A stretch of DNA of 64,000 nucleotides from CAWGYT01 sp963826795 (GCA_963826795.1 CAWGYT010000009.1:310001-374000); one strand, 5' to 3'. Positions 29,101-39,432 are shown, numbered from the stretch's first letter. Made by a program: numbers and translations. The notes: generated by a model not told the origin, from the letters alone.

Positions 29101-30833
29101 AGCGTATATCGGATCGTGTCGAATGGATTATCGACCGACAGCGCGACCGAGATTTCGCTCGTCAGTAAGCCGCCTGATTGCGAGAAGCGGACCGGTGAGC
29201 CGATGCGTGGGCTGTTGGGCTGTCCCGGTGTGGGAGTTTCGAGAAATCCATGTGTTACCGGATCGTCACCCAACAGCACCAATTCGGGTTGGAGCAGAAA
29301 ATCCTGGCGATCCCCCGCCGCGTTGAGTCCCTGGATGGCCAGCACGTTGCCCGAAGCGCGCAACAAGCCCTGCTGCGGCGAAATATCGAACTCGACGAAC
29401 TCAAGGGCCTCACGATCCGGATGGGTCGCGGTGGCGGCGGACGACCAGCCGGGCGAAACCGGCGCGTTGGCGGACGCCACCGGCACGCCATTCAGGTAGG
29501 CGACAAAACCGTCGTCGAAACGCATCCTCAGCCGCATTTCTGTCACCGACTCGGGGCGAGAAACGTCAAAGGAGGTGCGCACATAGAGTGAAGTTCGATC
29601 CGCATCGTGCATCCACGAAGTGAGATCCGTCGCGACGACTTGCTCGTCGTACCGCGTATCGGGATCCAGCAGCCCGCCACGTGAAAACGCGATTTCGCCC
29701 AATCCGGAGAGCGACTCGGAATGGGAGCTGATTTGACGGAGTCGGACATACCGCGCGGCTTGTTGCCCCACGGAGAATTGCTCGACCGGCACAGGTTCGC
29801 CGAAACCCGCCGGCGTCGACGTCGTGAAAACTTGCTCCGCCGTAAAGTCCGAGCCATTCGTCGAAAACGAGACCGCAAACTCTTTCGTGCCCAGTTCCTG
29901 CTGCGTATCGGCTGCCAGAACGGGATCGTAGAAGGAGTAGTTCCAAAGCAACACGTGATCCAACGTGGTCGGGAACACGAGATCGAACAAGAGCGTGGTC
30001 GGCTGACTTCCTAACCAACTCCCCTGGCTTTCGGACACACTCGAGTGAGTCGTGGCGGCAGAAATCGGCAGGGAACTCAAAAAGGGCGGCGCTTGATTGA
30101 TCAGGTGGGACGCGCTGCCGCTGACGGTGGCACCAGGCCCAATGATTTGCACGGTAAAGGGCGTAATGACCGTGGCAACTTGCGTCTCCGTGTCGAAGCC
30201 GAACCCCGCCGCGGCGGCTGTCCACTCCGCGGCGTCAAAATCCGGCGACGCCCAGGCTGGAGGATTGCCATCGACCGGTGCGTCAAGGCTGCCGTCGGCC
30301 GGCACCAGGAACTGAAACGAATTCGTCGCGTCGACCACGATTTGCTGCGTCGGTGAGCCGCGTCCGTAGGCCACGTCGCTCGCCTGCTCGGGAAATGACG
30401 GGTCGAACGCGTCCTCGATCGTTTTTCCATCCGGGCGAACCAGCGCCAGATACTCGCCGCTGCGCTGCATTCGGAAATTCGTGTGCAGCTCGCCCGCGTC
30501 GAACTGCCGATCCTTGTCGGATGCGAACACCACTCGATACTCGTCCGGCTGCAAAATGACCGAGGGAAATTGCCACTTGGTCAACTCCCTGCGATCGTCG
30601 GTCAAGTACCAGCCCGTGAGGTCCAGCGGTTCATCGGCACGGTTGTGCAGCTCGAGCCAATCCGAGGCTTCCTGGTCGGCATCGAGTAGCGTTTCCGCAT
30701 TCGCCGCCATGATTTCGCTGATCACAACGTCGCCTGCCAGCAAGGCACGCGGCTCCAGCCGTTCCCAACGTAGCGCGACCGCCCGTCGCCGCGTTGCGTC
30801 TCCGCGATGGGGCGACTTTTCCCAAAGCTTCAT
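26107..30833 (-). CDS. CotH kinase family protein with LTD, discoidin-like and dockerin-like domains (one frameshift)
   Basis: A single gene of about 1575 residues in two frames. The N-terminal part (30833 to about 28775) begins MKLWEKSPHRGD and carries 'RWERLEPRALLAGD', the planctomycete LEPR-type N-terminal motif, then a lamin-tail-domain ('VVISEIMAANAETLLDADQE'), an F5/8-type region and 'MRLRMRFDDGFVAYLNGVPV'. The second part reads a CotH kinase core ('LLGLPAESDWVLNGPYTDKS', 'DYQIMREFTRDFDGGSTYFW'), another LTD ('LRITEVHYHPADANPAAGEL') and a C-terminal dockerin-like module ('GDSNLDGLFDSSDLVTIFQA'). An extra base in a run of four Cs near 28770 breaks it: 'HSFPQQQYKYETWDAEGNDR' bridges the parts. 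CotH proteins phosphorylate spore-coat or other secreted proteins; here an exported role is likely. Confidence 0.88.
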
Positions 30834-31308
30834 CGGTTACCGTCCTTCTGATCGAGACCGAAGCGGCCGGCCATCGGTTGTCCGAGCCTTGCCATGGCGA
30901 ACCTCGGCTCGTGTCACCGCCTGCCGCACGAAGAACGCAGCGCGTCCAAACCAGCAAGGTCAGCCCGACGGTGACGCACGGGCGACTTGCACGCGCGAAC
31001 ACGTTCTGCGGTTGATGGGTCGCCTGCGAACGCTCTCGAACGGAAAGGCGGCAGTTGGCATCCTCCATCGCAAGTGCGATGTCATCATACACGTTATACA
31101 CGTTCCCGAACAAAACCACATGCTTTTACTCGTCTGGGGCACTCGCGTCGGCGGCCGGGGCGGCCCGTGGCAAACTCTCTGGATTCGGGCTCCCCAACGC
31201 TCCGGGGACAGGGGGAATGTCCGAAAAAGTTGCTTGCTTTTGCGTCGCGGAGGCCTTAACCTGCGAGCTCTTTCGACGGTTCACCGCAATGACAGGGAGA
31301 GTGGGATC
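30834..31308. other. Divergent intergenic region
   Basis: 475 bases between the divergent CotH and second LamG/PEP-CTERM genes. I see no gene and no convincing repeat. Both promoters are expected here; no consensus site could be picked out by eye. Confidence 0.4.
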
Positions 31309-32283
31309 ATGATGTGCAAACCTGGGCGGCCTTTACGGCGAACCAACTGGCGCCTGATCCGACTGGTTGCAGCCACGACCTTGTTGATTCCCGCCACGGG
31401 GCTGCATTCGCTCGCGAACGCCTCCGCGTACTCTGACCAAGTGATTGCGGACGGCGCGATTCACTATTGGCGATTTGAAGAGTCGTTAACGAGCGAACCG
31501 GCGAAGGATGAAATCTCTGGGATCCCGGGGCAAAACAACAATCCAGGTATCTATGCCGGAAACGTGACTCTTGGTCAGCCGGGTGCCGGACTCGGTTCCG
31601 GCAGCGCGGTCCGACTGGGAGGTGAAAATGGCACGCACATCGCGCTCGGCACACCTCAACATCCCGGTGATTCGATGACGGTCGAAGCCTGGGTCAATCT
31701 CGACGCCGACGCCACCGCCAGCTTTTCGCCCGTCATCGCCCGCTGGGACGGCAGCTACGAGCTGGACATCAATGCCACCACGGGGGACCTCGTCAACTTC
31801 GTGGTCCGCAACGATACGAACGCCTTCGGCAATGCGCCGTCGACGAGCGCCATGACGCGCGGCGAGTGGCACCACTTGGTTGGAATCTTCGACAGCACGG
31901 ATGGCACGGCGCGGGTATTTCTGGATGGCGTGGAAGGAGGTACGGAGACGATCGGCGGTGTGCTGCAGAATGCCGGGGGAGACGACGGGGCCTGGTACCT
32001 GGGCCGGACCCGCGGTCCCGATAGCGGTTTTGCTTGGAAGGGACTGCTTGACGAAGCGGCGATTTATCCTCGAGCCCTGACGGCCGCCGAGATCGAGAAC
32101 CATATTGCCCTGGCTTCCGTGCCGGAGCCCACGGGTCTGACGCTGCTTTGCCTGGGTGGACTGGGATGGTTTGCCGTCCGGCGACGAGCCGGTGGAGTGC
32201 CATCGGAGGCGGCTTCGTTGACGCCGAGCTGGCGGTGTGTGGCGAGATCTCTCGCCTTCGGGGAGGAGGTGGCCGGGGGGTGA
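31309..32283 (+). CDS. LamG-domain PEP-CTERM exported protein
   Basis: 324 residues from ATG 31309 (gggaga upstream; the next codon is also ATG). Signal peptide to about residue 40, then a LamG domain nearly colinear with the protein at 24821: 'SDQVIADGAIHYWRFEESLT', 'ENGTHIALGTPQHPGDSMTV', 'GEWHHLVGIFDSTDGTARVF', 'GFAWKGLLDEAAIYPRALTA'. It lacks the dockerin-like module and goes directly to PEP-CTERM ('VPEPTGLTLLCLGGLGWFAV', RRR). Unusually, about 30 residues follow the basic stop-transfer end, possibly because the original stop was lost. Confidence 0.88.
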   Translation: MMCKPGRPLRRTNWRLIRLVAATTLLIPATGLHSLANASAYSDQVIADGAIHYWRFEESLTSEPAKDEISGIPGQNNNPGIYAGNVTLGQPGAGLGSGSAVRLGGENGTHIALGTPQHPGDSMTVEAWVNLDADATASFSPVIARWDGSYELDINATTGDLVNFVVRNDTNAFGNAPSTSAMTRGEWHHLVGIFDSTDGTARVFLDGVEGGTETIGGVLQNAGGDDGAWYLGRTRGPDSGFAWKGLLDEAAIYPRALTAAEIENHIALASVPEPTGLTLLCLGGLGWFAVRRRAGGVPSEAASLTPSWRCVARSLAFGEEVAGG

Positions 32284-32381
32284 TGAGGGGCCGTGGTTCA
32301 ACCCTCGCACGCCAACCTTGATGAATTGTTACAACTCCGCCGAATTCTCGATCTGGACTTCTCGATTCAAGCTCTCATGCC

Positions 32382-35300
32382 ATGACGCCTTCGCCCCTCG
32401 GTGCCTCGCGACGAGTCGTCGTACTGGCAATCGTAGTAATCGGCTGCCAGGGCCAGGTGCCTTCGAGCGATCCGCCGGGCGCGAAGAACGCATCCCGGTC
32501 GAAGGACCGTCCGGCCACCTCATCCGCGTCCGGGCCATTGTCGGATTACCCTCTGCAGCCGCGAGCGGCAGCGACGGGGACGACGCGATTTCTGCGACTG
32601 GCGGTGCGCGAGACGGGCGTTGATTTTGTACATCGCTGGGATCCGCCCCGCGAGCATGACCGAGAAATCGCCAACGGTTTGTCGGGCGGCGGGGTGGCCC
32701 TCGGGGATTACGATGGTGATGGCAGGATCGATATCTTTCTCACCCGGCCGCAGGGAGGCTGTCGTCTCTATCGCAACCTCGGTCAGTTTCGCTTCCAAGA
32801 CGTCACTCAGCGCGTGGGGCTTGAGGACGGTTCGCTTTGGGGCACGGGGGCGACGCTGGCCGATCTGGACAACGACGGCGATCTGGACCTCTACGTTTGC
32901 GGCTTCGATTGCCCCAATCGGCTCTATGTTAACCAGGGCGACGGGACCTACGTCGAGCGCGCACAGCTCTGTGGATTGGCATTTCGCGGTGCCAGCGTCA
33001 TGATGTCGTTCGCCGACTACGATGGCGACGGCGATCTGGACGGATACCTGTTGACCAATCGGATGTCGCCCCCCGAACGACTGCAGGTCAAAGCGGTGCG
33101 CCGAGACGGCCAGTGGGTCGTGCCGGAAGAAATCCGCCAGTACAAGGACTTATTAATCAAGCCGGACGGAACGCCGTTTCCGATCGACGCCGGCCAGTAC
33201 GACCATCTGTTTCGCAACGAAGGTCTGGGTCGGGATGGGCTCCCGCGGTTTCAGGATGTGAGTGCCGAGGCGCGGATTCAGGGCAACGAGTTCGGCTTGT
33301 CCGCAACGTGGTGGGACTTTGACGACGACGGCTGGCCGGATCTCTATGTGTCGAACGATTTCTTCGGCCCCGATCATCTCTACCGCAACAACGGCAACGG
33401 GACCTTCAGCGACGTCGCTCGATTCGCGCTACCCCATACGCCGTGGTTCTCGATGGGAACCGACGCAGCCGACATCAACAATGACGGCCGCCTGGATTTC
33501 CTCGCCACCGATATGTCGGGCACGAGTCACTTCAAGCAGAAAGTGGCGATGGGCGAGATGGGCGAAAGCGGCTGGTTTCTCAACTATCCGACGCCCAGGC
33601 AGTACATGCGGAACGCATTGTATTTGAACTCCGGCACGGGCCGCTGTCTGGAAGTGGCCTATCTGGCCGGTTTGGCCGATACGAACTGGACCTGGTCCGT
33701 GAATTTTGCGGACTTCGACAATGATTCGCGGATCGACCTTTTTGTATCGAACGGAATGACTCGCGACTGGTTTCATAGCGATCTGAGGAACCAGGTGCGC
33801 GAGATTGGTGACTGGAATGAAGGCGGTCGGCAGTTTTGGCTGAACACTCCCGAGTTGAAAGAACGTAACCTGGCGTTTCAGAATCTGGGTGAGTTGAATT
33901 TCGTCGAAGTGGGTGCGCAATGGGGCCTGAGTGATTTGAGCGTTAGTTTTGGCGCGGCGGTCGCCGATCTGGACGACGACGGCGCGCTGGACCTCGTCGT
34001 GAACGACTTTGAGCAACCGGTACGCGTGTATCGCAACCAAAGCCGCGAAGGCCACTCGATCACGGTCGCCTTGCGCGGCACTCGCAGCAACCGCTTTGGG
34101 GTCGGCAGCACGGTGCGCATCAAGACGATCGCGGGCCAACAAGTCCGTCAGGCCTGGCTCTCGCACGGCTACATGTCATCGTCACCGCCCGTGCTTCATT
34201 TTGGACTGGGATCGGATCCGCGAGTTGAGCAATTGGACGTCCAGTGGCCCAGCGGACATCGGCAGACGTTTCGAGATCTGGCGGCGGACCGGCACTACGT
34301 CATTACGGAACCGAAGCGTGAACCTCCGCCGCGGACGGTACCCGAGATCGGCCCGTTGATGTTTGCCCGATCGAAGAAAGTACCTGCGATCATTCACCAG
34401 GAGGACGCCTTCGACGACTTCGCCGATCAGCCGCTGCTTCCCAACCGGTTGTCGCGGCTCGGACCCGGCATGGCCTGGGGAGATGCCAATGGCGACGGTC
34501 AGGACGATCTCTACGTGGGTGGCGCCGCGGGCCAGCCTGGGACTCTGCTGCTGCGATCCGGTGAAATCTGGGTTCCTAGCCCGCAGAAGCGTGGAAGCGA
34601 GAACGGAGCGGGATTCGCCGGTGATGCGGCGTGCGAAGACATGGGGGCCCTCTGGCTGGACGTCGAACGCGACGGCGATCTGGACTTGTATGTCGTGAGT
34701 GGCGGGACGGTAACGGCCAACCCGGCGTCCGGCACGACCGTCGATCCGCTGGCCGATCGCTTGTACTTAAACGACGGGCGCGGCTTGCTGCGCCTGGCCC
34801 CGCGCGATAGCCTGCCGCCGGATCAGGACAGCGGTAGCGTCGTGGCGGCGGCTGACTTCGATCGCGACGGCGATCTGGACGTATTGGTAGGTGGTCGTTT
34901 TGTCGCTGGCAGCTATCCCGAAACGCCGCGCAGCCGACTCTTGCGAAACGATTCCGGGGAGCAGGTGGTTCGCTTCACAGACGCGACTGACCAGGTTGCG
35001 CCCGCTCTGAGGGAGACAGGATTGGTGACCAGTGCGCTCTGGTCTGACGTCGACCAGGATGGCTGGATCGACCTGCTGGTGACGCACGAATGGGGACCGA
35101 TCAAATTGTTTCTCAACCGGCAGGGACGCCTGGTGGATGCCACGCGCGAGGCGGGGCTTTCGGACCGCACGGGCTGGTGGAACGCCATTACCGGTGCGGA
35201 TCTCGATTGCGACGGCGACATCGATTACGTGGTGACGAATTTTGGCCTCAACACGAAATACCACGCCTCGGTCGAGCAGCCGCAGCGTCTATTTTATGGA

Positions 35301-36188
35301 GACGTCGACGGCAGTGGCCGGAACCAAATCCTCGAGGCGGAATACGAGAACGGCGTCCTCTATCCGGTTCGCGGGAAGAGTTGTTCCACGCGCGCCATGC
35401 CATCGCTGTCGGAGCGGTTTCCGACGTTTGAAAGTTTCGCCTTGGCGTCGCTCGAGGATATCTATTCCCAGTCATGCTTGGATCAGGCCCTCCAGCGATC
35501 GATCAACACCTTGGAGTCGGGTTGTTTGATCAACGACGGGACGGGCCGATTCGAGTTTCTCCCGTTGCCGCGACTCGCGCAGGCGTCGCCCGGCTTTGGC
35601 GTGGTTGCGACGGAACTGGATGGCGACGGGTACGTCGATCTGTTCCTGGCTCAGAATTTTTTTGGTCCGCAACCCGAAACCGGCAATTTCGACGGCGGTG
35701 TGGGCATCTTACTGCGGGGCGGTATCTCGGCCGAGGGGAAGCCCCGATGGACACCGGCTTGGCCGGACGAGACGGGAATTGTGCTGGCCGGAGACGGGGC
35801 GAGCCTGACCTCGGCCGATCTGAACCATGACGCTTGGCCCGACTTGGTGGTTGCCATGAACGATGGTCCCGTGTTGGCCTACGAGCATCGCGGCAGGGAG
35901 GACCGGCGCGTCCTGCAAATTCGCCTGCAAGGCAAGCCGGGCAATCGACACGCGACCGGGGCACGGGTCCGCGTGCAGCGTGATGACGGCCACGTGATGA
36001 CCGCCGAAGTGTATTCGGGCGGCGGATACTTGTCGCAATCCAGTTCCGATCTCGTATTCGGCCTAGGCGAAACCGGGACCGTCCTGCAGCTGGACATCCA
36101 CTGGCCCGACGGCACGACGCGCCAAGTGCGGCCGCATCCCCAATCGCGTCGCCTGCTGATTGACGAAAGAGGGGTTAGCTCTCTTTAA
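32382..36188 (+). CDS. CRTAC1 family FG-GAP repeat lipoprotein with two ASPIC/UnbV domains
   Basis: 1268 residues, intact. N-terminal lipoprotein signal 'RRVVVLAIVVIGCQG' with the lipobox cysteine at about residue 22. Many FG-GAP/VCBS blades follow ('GGVALGDYDGDGRIDIFLTR', 'ATLADLDNDGDLDLYVCGFD', 'WWDFDDDGWPDLYVSNDFFG'), forming one or more integrin-like propellers. An ASPIC/UnbV domain occurs at about 560-640 ('GVGSTVRIKTIAGQQVRQAW') and another near the C-terminus ('ATGARVRVQRDDGHVMTAEV', 'LDIHWPDGTTRQVRP'), giving two propeller-plus-ASPIC halves. A surface or periplasmic binding role is likely. The decayed gene at 23401 is its paralogue. Confidence 0.9.
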   Translation: MTPSPLGASRRVVVLAIVVIGCQGQVPSSDPPGAKNASRSKDRPATSSASGPLSDYPLQPRAAATGTTRFLRLAVRETGVDFVHRWDPPREHDREIANGLSGGGVALGDYDGDGRIDIFLTRPQGGCRLYRNLGQFRFQDVTQRVGLEDGSLWGTGATLADLDNDGDLDLYVCGFDCPNRLYVNQGDGTYVERAQLCGLAFRGASVMMSFADYDGDGDLDGYLLTNRMSPPERLQVKAVRRDGQWVVPEEIRQYKDLLIKPDGTPFPIDAGQYDHLFRNEGLGRDGLPRFQDVSAEARIQGNEFGLSATWWDFDDDGWPDLYVSNDFFGPDHLYRNNGNGTFSDVARFALPHTPWFSMGTDAADINNDGRLDFLATDMSGTSHFKQKVAMGEMGESGWFLNYPTPRQYMRNALYLNSGTGRCLEVAYLAGLADTNWTWSVNFADFDNDSRIDLFVSNGMTRDWFHSDLRNQVREIGDWNEGGRQFWLNTPELKERNLAFQNLGELNFVEVGAQWGLSDLSVSFGAAVADLDDDGALDLVVNDFEQPVRVYRNQSREGHSITVALRGTRSNRFGVGSTVRIKTIAGQQVRQAWLSHGYMSSSPPVLHFGLGSDPRVEQLDVQWPSGHRQTFRDLAADRHYVITEPKREPPPRTVPEIGPLMFARSKKVPAIIHQEDAFDDFADQPLLPNRLSRLGPGMAWGDANGDGQDDLYVGGAAGQPGTLLLRSGEIWVPSPQKRGSENGAGFAGDAACEDMGALWLDVERDGDLDLYVVSGGTVTANPASGTTVDPLADRLYLNDGRGLLRLAPRDSLPPDQDSGSVVAAADFDRDGDLDVLVGGRFVAGSYPETPRSRLLRNDSGEQVVRFTDATDQVAPALRETGLVTSALWSDVDQDGWIDLLVTHEWGPIKLFLNRQGRLVDATREAGLSDRTGWWNAITGADLDCDGDIDYVVTNFGLNTKYHASVEQPQRLFYGDVDGSGRNQILEAEYENGVLYPVRGKSCSTRAMPSLSERFPTFESFALASLEDIYSQSCLDQALQRSINTLESGCLINDGTGRFEFLPLPRLAQASPGFGVVATELDGDGYVDLFLAQNFFGPQPETGNFDGGVGILLRGGISAEGKPRWTPAWPDETGIVLAGDGASLTSADLNHDAWPDLVVAMNDGPVLAYEHRGREDRRVLQIRLQGKPGNRHATGARVRVQRDDGHVMTAEVYSGGGYLSQSSSDLVFGLGETGTVLQLDIHWPDGTTRQVRPHPQSRRLLIDERGVSSL

Positions 36189-36219
36189 CGGGCGAAAATC
36201 GGGACTGTTTGTTTCGAGG

Positions 36220-37743
36220 TCACCCAGGCGACGCTTGCGACGCGATTGCCCCCGGGTCGCTCTGCTGGACGGTCGGCGGCTGCGGAAACTCCAGCCGGAC
36301 GCGAAAGCGGGCTCCATCGACTTCGACGTGGATGTGGCCGCCCAGCAGCTCGGTCAGCCGTTCTGCCAGAGAAAGCCCAAGTCCCGCATGGTGGCCGGTA
36401 TCAGCCCGCGCCACGTCGCCTCGCCAAAAACGTTCGAACACGTGTGCGACCTGATTGGTTCTTAAGCGATTGCCCGAGTTTTCGACACACAGTCGGACAG
36501 TGCCACGCTGGGCCTGGGCGGAGATCTGAACGTCACCGCCTTGATTGCTGTGAGCCACCGCGTTTTCGAGAAGATTGCGGATCACGACGGAGAGCTTATC
36601 GCGGTCGATCTCGAGGTCACAGGGGTCGACCAACTGCCAGCGGTCGCACAACCCTTTGCTCCTGGCGCTTTCCGCCAGCGGCTCCCAACATTCGTGGAGC
36701 AAGTCATCTAGCTGAACGAGTTCCGTACGTATCTTCTCGCGACCGCCTTCGACTCGCGAAATGGCAAGCAGTGCCTCGATCATGCGCTGGGCTTGGTCGC
36801 AGATTTGGTGACACGTGTCGAGCGATTCCTGATATTCGCGAGCGGAACGTGGTTTCGCGCGGCACACTTCGATGGTTGAGCGAAGTCCGCTCAGTGGAGT
36901 CCGCATTTCGTGAGCCACGTCGGAGGAAAAGGCCCGCTCGCGGTCGAACGCCGATTCCAGTCGGGCAATTAGCATATTCAATCGTTCGACCAGCGGGGCG
37001 ATTTCGTCAGGCACGGTTGCCAGATCAAGTCGCGCGTCCAAGGTCCGCTCGTTGATCCGCGCGATCTGGGACGAGATACGGTTGAGCGGAGCCAGGACGC
37101 TTCGCACGACCAAGCCAAGCCCGGCGAGACAGGCGAGGACGGAGCCGCCACTGACGCAGGTTAGCAATCCGCCTAACCAGACCAACGAGCGTTCGATATC
37201 CGTTGTGGCCATCGCCACCGATACGGTCACGTCTTCCTGGCCGGCGTGTTCGGTGCTTGGCACGTACGAATTCTCGGCCGCTTCCGCCCGCGGGCTCAAC
37301 TCGTCGGCAGTGACTTCGATCTCGGTCTTGGGCGCGAAGGCCCAGGTCACCTGCCGACCGGTGCGCCCATCGGGCAGAACCACGGCATCAAAACGGCCCT
37401 GCGAGAGCGACGCCGGAGTCGATGCAATCCGCGTGAGGTCCTCTTCGCGCAGGCTGGGTGATCGGCCCAAGATCGTCGTCGGGCCCCGCCACAGCTGAAA
37501 GTACTGCGGCTGGGCGTCGTCGCTGTATTCCGCGAAGTCCGACGGGACAAAATCGAACTCCAATCCGTCTTCCGTGTACTCGGTCAATGCCGCAAGCACT
37601 TGTGCCTTGCCCAACAGCGCGTTGTCACATTCGCGGTAGAGCCGTGATGCGGCGAACGAGTAGACGATCACACTGGAAAGGGTCAGACCGAATGCAACGA
37701 CCGCACCCGTCCCCAGTAGCAAGCGAATCCGCAGCGAGCGCAT
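36220..37743 (-). CDS. Sensor histidine kinase
   Basis: 507 residues from ATG 37743. A first membrane helix at about 5-30 (LLLGTGAVVAFGLTLSSVIV), a periplasmic sensor region of about 160 residues, a second helix ('LVWLGGLLTCVSGGSVLACL'), HAMP ('VLAPLNRISSQIARINERTL'), the phosphoacceptor H-box 'FSSDVAHEMRTPLSGLRSTI', N-box 'VVIRNLLENAVAHSNQGGDV' and G-box 'GHHAGLGLSLAERLTELLGG'. It resembles heavy-metal or QseC/TctE-type kinases. Its ATG overlaps the regulator stop by one base (TAATG), so translation is coupled. The stimulus is unknown; a link to metals or envelope state is suggested by the PepSY gene upstream. Confidence 0.92.
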   Translation of the reverse strand: MRSLRIRLLLGTGAVVAFGLTLSSVIVYSFAASRLYRECDNALLGKAQVLAALTEYTEDGLEFDFVPSDFAEYSDDAQPQYFQLWRGPTTILGRSPSLREEDLTRIASTPASLSQGRFDAVVLPDGRTGRQVTWAFAPKTEIEVTADELSPRAEAAENSYVPSTEHAGQEDVTVSVAMATTDIERSLVWLGGLLTCVSGGSVLACLAGLGLVVRSVLAPLNRISSQIARINERTLDARLDLATVPDEIAPLVERLNMLIARLESAFDRERAFSSDVAHEMRTPLSGLRSTIEVCRAKPRSAREYQESLDTCHQICDQAQRMIEALLAISRVEGGREKIRTELVQLDDLLHECWEPLAESARSKGLCDRWQLVDPCDLEIDRDKLSVVIRNLLENAVAHSNQGGDVQISAQAQRGTVRLCVENSGNRLRTNQVAHVFERFWRGDVARADTGHHAGLGLSLAERLTELLGGHIHVEVDGARFRVRLEFPQPPTVQQSDPGAIASQASPG

Positions 37744-38417
37744 TACAACGGATCTCCCAGCATGTAGCCCTGTCCGCGGCGTGTGTGGATCAGTCGGGGC
37801 CACTCGGGCCGCTCGAGCTTTCGACGCAGGTAGCCGATGTAGACGTCCACCACATTGCTCTGCGTCTCTGACAGAAAATCGTACACATGATTCCAGATCT
37901 CGGTTCGCGTCACGACCTGACCGGCGCGTAAGGCGAGGAACTCGAGCAAGGCGTACTCACGAGCCGTCAAGTCGATCCGGTCGCCGGAACGACGCACTTC
38001 GCGGCTGGACGTGTTAATTTGAAGGTCGCCGACTTCGACCAATGGATTCTTCTCGCCGTACTTGCGACGGACCATCGCGCGGACACGCGCCAAAAGCTCG
38101 CCGAAGACGAATGGTTTTGTCAGGTAGTCGTCCGCTCCCAGATTCAGGCCTTCGATGCGATCCTGGACCTGGTCTCTGGCGGTCAGAATCAAGACATGCG
38201 TCTGACTGCCCGACTCGCGCAGCTTACTTAGTACGGAGAATCCGTCGAGTCCCGGCAACATCAGATCGAGGACGACGACGTCCAGATCATTGGTTAGCGC
38301 CAGGTGCAGTCCTTCGTCGCCCGTCGCCGCGATGTCCACGGCAAATCCCGCTTCGGCCAGCCCCTGGGCCAGCGCCGACCGAACGGGAGCATAATCCTCA
38401 ACGATCAGGACGCGCAT
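37743..38417 (-). CDS. OmpR/PhoB-family response regulator
   Basis: 224 residues from ATG 38417 (MRVLIVEDYAPVRSALAQGL). Receiver domain with the phospho-acceptor aspartate in 'DVVVLDLMLPGLDGFSVLSK', conserved threonine 'VLILTARD' and lysine 'DDYLTKPFVFGELLARVRAM'; then a winged-helix output domain ('DLTAREYALLEFLALRAGQV', 'VDVYIGYLRRKLERPE', 'IHTRRGQGYML'). Partner of the overlapping kinase. It likely regulates the PepSY gene 120 bases upstream and perhaps its own operon. Confidence 0.95.
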   Translation of the reverse strand: MRVLIVEDYAPVRSALAQGLAEAGFAVDIAATGDEGLHLALTNDLDVVVLDLMLPGLDGFSVLSKLRESGSQTHVLILTARDQVQDRIEGLNLGADDYLTKPFVFGELLARVRAMVRRKYGEKNPLVEVGDLQINTSSREVRRSGDRIDLTAREYALLEFLALRAGQVVTRTEIWNHVYDFLSETQSNVVDVYIGYLRRKLERPEWPRLIHTRRGQGYMLGDPL

Positions 38418-38536
38418 CTCAATTCCCAAGGGCTAGGTGCCGACGTAAAGCGGGGCAGGTGACCTGGTCCAGGTGGCCTCCGTTGCGAGACACTTGCGCC
38501 CTTGCCCGCAGCGGCGTCGCCGCGTCACGCTGCGTG

Positions 38537-39178
38537 TCATTCCTCGTCGTTCGAGTCATCGTCGTCACCGTCGTCGTCACCGTTCTCATCGCCGGCGTTG
38601 TCATCGTCATCGAGAGTCTTCTTCACCAGCGTGCCGTCGGCGAGGACCTCGGCTTCATAGTCCTTGCCACCGATCTCAATCTCGGCCTCATAGACGACTC
38701 GGTCGCCGTCGCGTTTTCGTTCGATCTCCTCGATCGATCCACCGGTGGCCTCACGGTTCAAGGTTTTTCGTACGGCGGTGGGACAATCCTCAAGCTTGAC
38801 GCCTTTCTCGCCCTCACCCTGATGGGCGTCTTCCTCGTCTTGTTCTTCGCCATCATCCTGGTCTTCATTCTGATCTTCGTCCTCGTCGTCGACTTGGAGC
38901 ACTTTCTTCAGCAAGGTTCCATTCGGCAGGACTTCCAGATCGTAGTCCTCGTCACCAATCTCGATCTCCGCCGCGTAGTGGACCTGGTCGCCCTCGCTTT
39001 TCTTTTCAACTTCTTCAATCGATCCGCCTGTGGCCTCGCGCTTCAGCGTCTGCTGTACGGCTTCGGGACAGTCTTTCAGTTTAATTGCTGCGTCGTGGTT
39101 GCTCCATGCCGCTGAAGCCATTCCGGCCACCATGGCGACCGTCAGGCTGACCAATTTAGGAAAGGTTCGAGTTAACAT
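38537..39178 (-). CDS. Exported PepSY-like protein with two repeats and acidic linkers
   Basis: 213 residues from ATG 39178, preceded by AAGGAG. Signal peptide MLTRTFPKLVSLTVAMVAGM. Two homologous PepSY-like repeats: 'DCPEAVQQTLKREATGGSIE' to 'DYDLEVLPNGTLLKKVL', and 'DCPTAVRKTLNREATGGSIE' to 'DYEAEVLADGTLVKKTL'. They are joined by an acidic linker (EDEDQNEDQDDGEEQDEEDA) and followed by a second acidic tail (DDDDNAGDENGDDDGDDDD). The acid-rich parts could bind calcium or other cations. It lies directly upstream of the OmpR/kinase pair on the same strand, an arrangement known for PepSY proteins and suggesting signal modulation or a regulated target. Confidence 0.85.
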   Translation of the reverse strand: MLTRTFPKLVSLTVAMVAGMASAAWSNHDAAIKLKDCPEAVQQTLKREATGGSIEEVEKKSEGDQVHYAAEIEIGDEDYDLEVLPNGTLLKKVLQVDDEDEDQNEDQDDGEEQDEEDAHQGEGEKGVKLEDCPTAVRKTLNREATGGSIEEIERKRDGDRVVYEAEIEIGGKDYEAEVLADGTLVKKTLDDDDNAGDENGDDDGDDDDSNDEE

Positions 39179-39432
39179 GTCAAGACTCCTTACGAATGAT
39201 TCCCTGGTACTTGTGAAGCTCGAAGCCGATATCCGTGGCATCATCTCCGTTGCCGGCTTTGAACATCGTACCTGACGAAGAATGAAGATTTGATGAGAAC
39301 GTGATGACGAGAGCTATCACAGCCCTCTCACTGCCTTTTCATCGTCCTCTAATCTGCCAGGCATCATGATCGGACCATCAGCGAGCCGACGTTCGGCGAA
39401 TGGCTGTGAGTCTCAAAATCTGGAGAAGTACC

